A DNA stretch of 5,540 bases from Oscillospiraceae bacterium. Lineage in GTDB: Bacteria; Bacillota; Clostridia; Oscillospirales; Ruminococcaceae. The number at the start of each line of letters is the position of its first letter. Positions within the stretch are counted from its first letter, which is position 1. The translations under genes and the position numbers were made by a program. The DNA lies in assembly GCA_017483405.1 (NCBI GenBank), contig JAFUWP010000473.1, positions 1 through 5,540 on the forward strand, written 5' to 3'. Below the pieces are notes generated by a model. It did not search any database. It was given only the letters and a program-made list of their open reading frames with translations, and was not told where the DNA came from. Positions 4,777 to 5,540 of the stretch are shown piece after piece.

Positions 4777-5540
4777 TTACTTTACGTTGAAGACCTGTCT
4801 GTCAGCAGTAACATCCTTGTTTGCTGTTGTGGTAACAGCTACTCTGTAAGTATACTTGCCTGCACCCAGCTTGTTGAATGTGATGTATTTATCAACATTC
4901 TTCAGGTCATAGCTCTTAGCGTTCGGAGCAACAGACTTGCTTGTCACGAGCTTGTTATTGGAATCATAAACAGCTACTGTGACTGCCTTGATAGTATCAT
5001 TGGAAGATACAGTACCCTTTACGCTGATTGCCTGTCCTTTGGAAATGGTTTCGGGAATACTTGTGCCATTGGTAAGCGTTACGCCCTTTGTCGTTGTTCC
5101 CTGAGTACTGTCAGTTGTGGATGTTGCAGATGTCGCATTGCCGACTGTAAAGTTCTTGTTGACAATCACATAGTTGCTGTTGTTGGCATTGCTTGCAAAT
5201 ACCATATAAGTATAATTGCCGTCTGTCAGCTTGTTGAATTCTACATAGTTATCCAGCTTGGAAACATCGTAGCTCTTAGCGTTCGGGACTGCTGTCTTGC
5301 CGGTTACCAGCTTCTTGTTGCTGTCATATACGCCGACTGTTACAGATGTCAGATTGGAGGAAGAAGATGTGACTGTGCCCTTAATGGTCAGGCAAGCACC
5401 CTTCTTGAGCGTATCCGGTACGTTTGTACCGTTTGCGATTGTCATCACATCAGTGCCGTCAGATACGTTGAATGCCTGATTTACCAGTTCATAGTTCTTG
5501 TTTGCACCGTTGCTTGCGATGACTTTATAATTATAAGAAC
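4777..5540 (-). CDS. Tandem beta-repeat protein, probably secreted; C-terminal part only
   Basis: The frame is open to the right edge, so 253 residues of the C-terminus are visible and the start lies outside. An internal GTG/ATG near 5448-5443 is not a start, because the repeat continues past it. The protein consists of a partial repeat, a complete repeat of about 101 residues, a Ser/Thr-rich linker (19-20 residues) and a final repeat ending FNVK at the stop. Each repeat has the order NGT-P-T-KG, KGTV, VTV-VYDSN-KLVT, PNAKSYD, FNKL, G-YTY and a closing F-V, with alternating hydrophobic residues typical of an Ig-like beta-sandwich. Similar repeats occur, from memory, at the ends of secreted cell-wall hydrolases in Ruminococcus-type bacteria, but no catalytic domain is visible. 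No LPXTG anchor or C-terminal membrane helix is present. Function is unknown. Confidence 0.85.
   Translation of the reverse strand, partial: SYNYKVIASNGANKNYELVNQAFNVSDGTDVMTIANGTNVPDTLKKGACLTIKGTVTSSSSNLTSVTVGVYDSNKKLVTGKTAVPNAKSYDVSKLDNYVEFNKLTDGNYTYMVFASNANNSNYVIVNKNFTVGNATSATSTTDSTQGTTTKGVTLTNGTSIPETISKGQAISVKGTVSSNDTIKAVTVAVYDSNNKLVTSKSVAPNAKSYDLKNVDKYITFNKLGAGKYTYRVAVTTTANKDVTADRQVFNVK
4780..5082 (-). repeat. Last complete protein repeat (about 101 residues)
   Basis: This copy runs from VTLTNGTSIPE to the terminal FNVK. By hand alignment it shares nearly half of its residues with the preceding copy, best in KGTV, VYDSN, PNAKSYD, FNKL and YTY. The segment just before the final F is more diverged (TTTANKDVTADRQ). 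At DNA level a 17-bp stretch at 4910-4926 is identical to 5270-5286, 360 bp away. Confidence 0.85.
5143..5445 (-). repeat. Preceding complete protein repeat (about 101 residues)
   Basis: This copy runs from MTIANGTNVPD to NKNFTV. Its C-terminal third (YMVFASNANNSNYVIVNKNF) closely matches the partial copy at the right edge (5468-5540), which reads YKVIASNGANKNYELVNQAF. The spacing between closing Phe codons is 107 residues on that side and 120 on the other; the difference is the Ser/Thr linker at 5083-5142. Confidence 0.85.

Noticed and set aside
5443..5448. GTG/ATG as start of the repeat protein
   Set aside because: The frame stays open to the window edge and the upstream codons encode the end of another repeat copy.

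Overview
The window looks like ordinary chromosome from a low-to-mid GC Gram-positive anaerobe of the class Clostridia. The gene content (a YtaF-type membrane protein, ammonium transporter followed by P-II, a MetY/ROK-kinase pair and a secreted repeat protein) fits a Ruminococcus-like member of the Oscillospiraceae. That placement is inferred from protein style and was not tested.

Layout. Positions 1-384 hold the 3' end of a ytaF/mntP-like membrane protein gene on +. A 16-bp sequence identical to the Bacillus subtilis chromosomal parS site (373-388) overlaps its last codons and stop. It abuts a terminator hairpin (394-419) that ends the convergent, leftward amtB-glnK operon. That operon (2081 to 426, minus) encodes an ammonium channel and its P-II regulator. 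The P-II protein lacks the uridylylatable T-loop tyrosine. The gene-free stretch 2082-2406 carries two divergent extended -10 promoters that share an 11-mer, a CodY-box-like sequence between them, and a 14-bp palindrome near the predicted amtB start point. It also holds a leader of about 175 nt for amtB with a strong intrinsic terminator flanked by two look-alike hairpins, both with AAAGnC hexaloops.

Rightward from 2407 run a MetY-type O-acetylhomoserine sulfhydrylase and, 26 bp later, a ROK-family glucokinase. They appear to form a two-gene operon ended by the terminator at 4678-4710. A back-to-back terminator (4721-4754) serves the convergent minus-strand gene. That gene enters from the right edge and encodes the C-terminal part of a protein built from roughly 100-residue beta-rich tandem repeats.

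The two points most worth following are the parS site, which suggests the window lies in the origin-proximal domain, and the amtB leader. The leader has the form of a conditional terminator and may be an ANTAR-type (NasR/GlnR/NitR-like) antitermination target, although the canonical upstream P1 hairpin was not found. Together with the CodY-like box it would make the nitrogen operon respond at both initiation and elongation. I saw no mobile element, CRISPR array, tRNA or rRNA.
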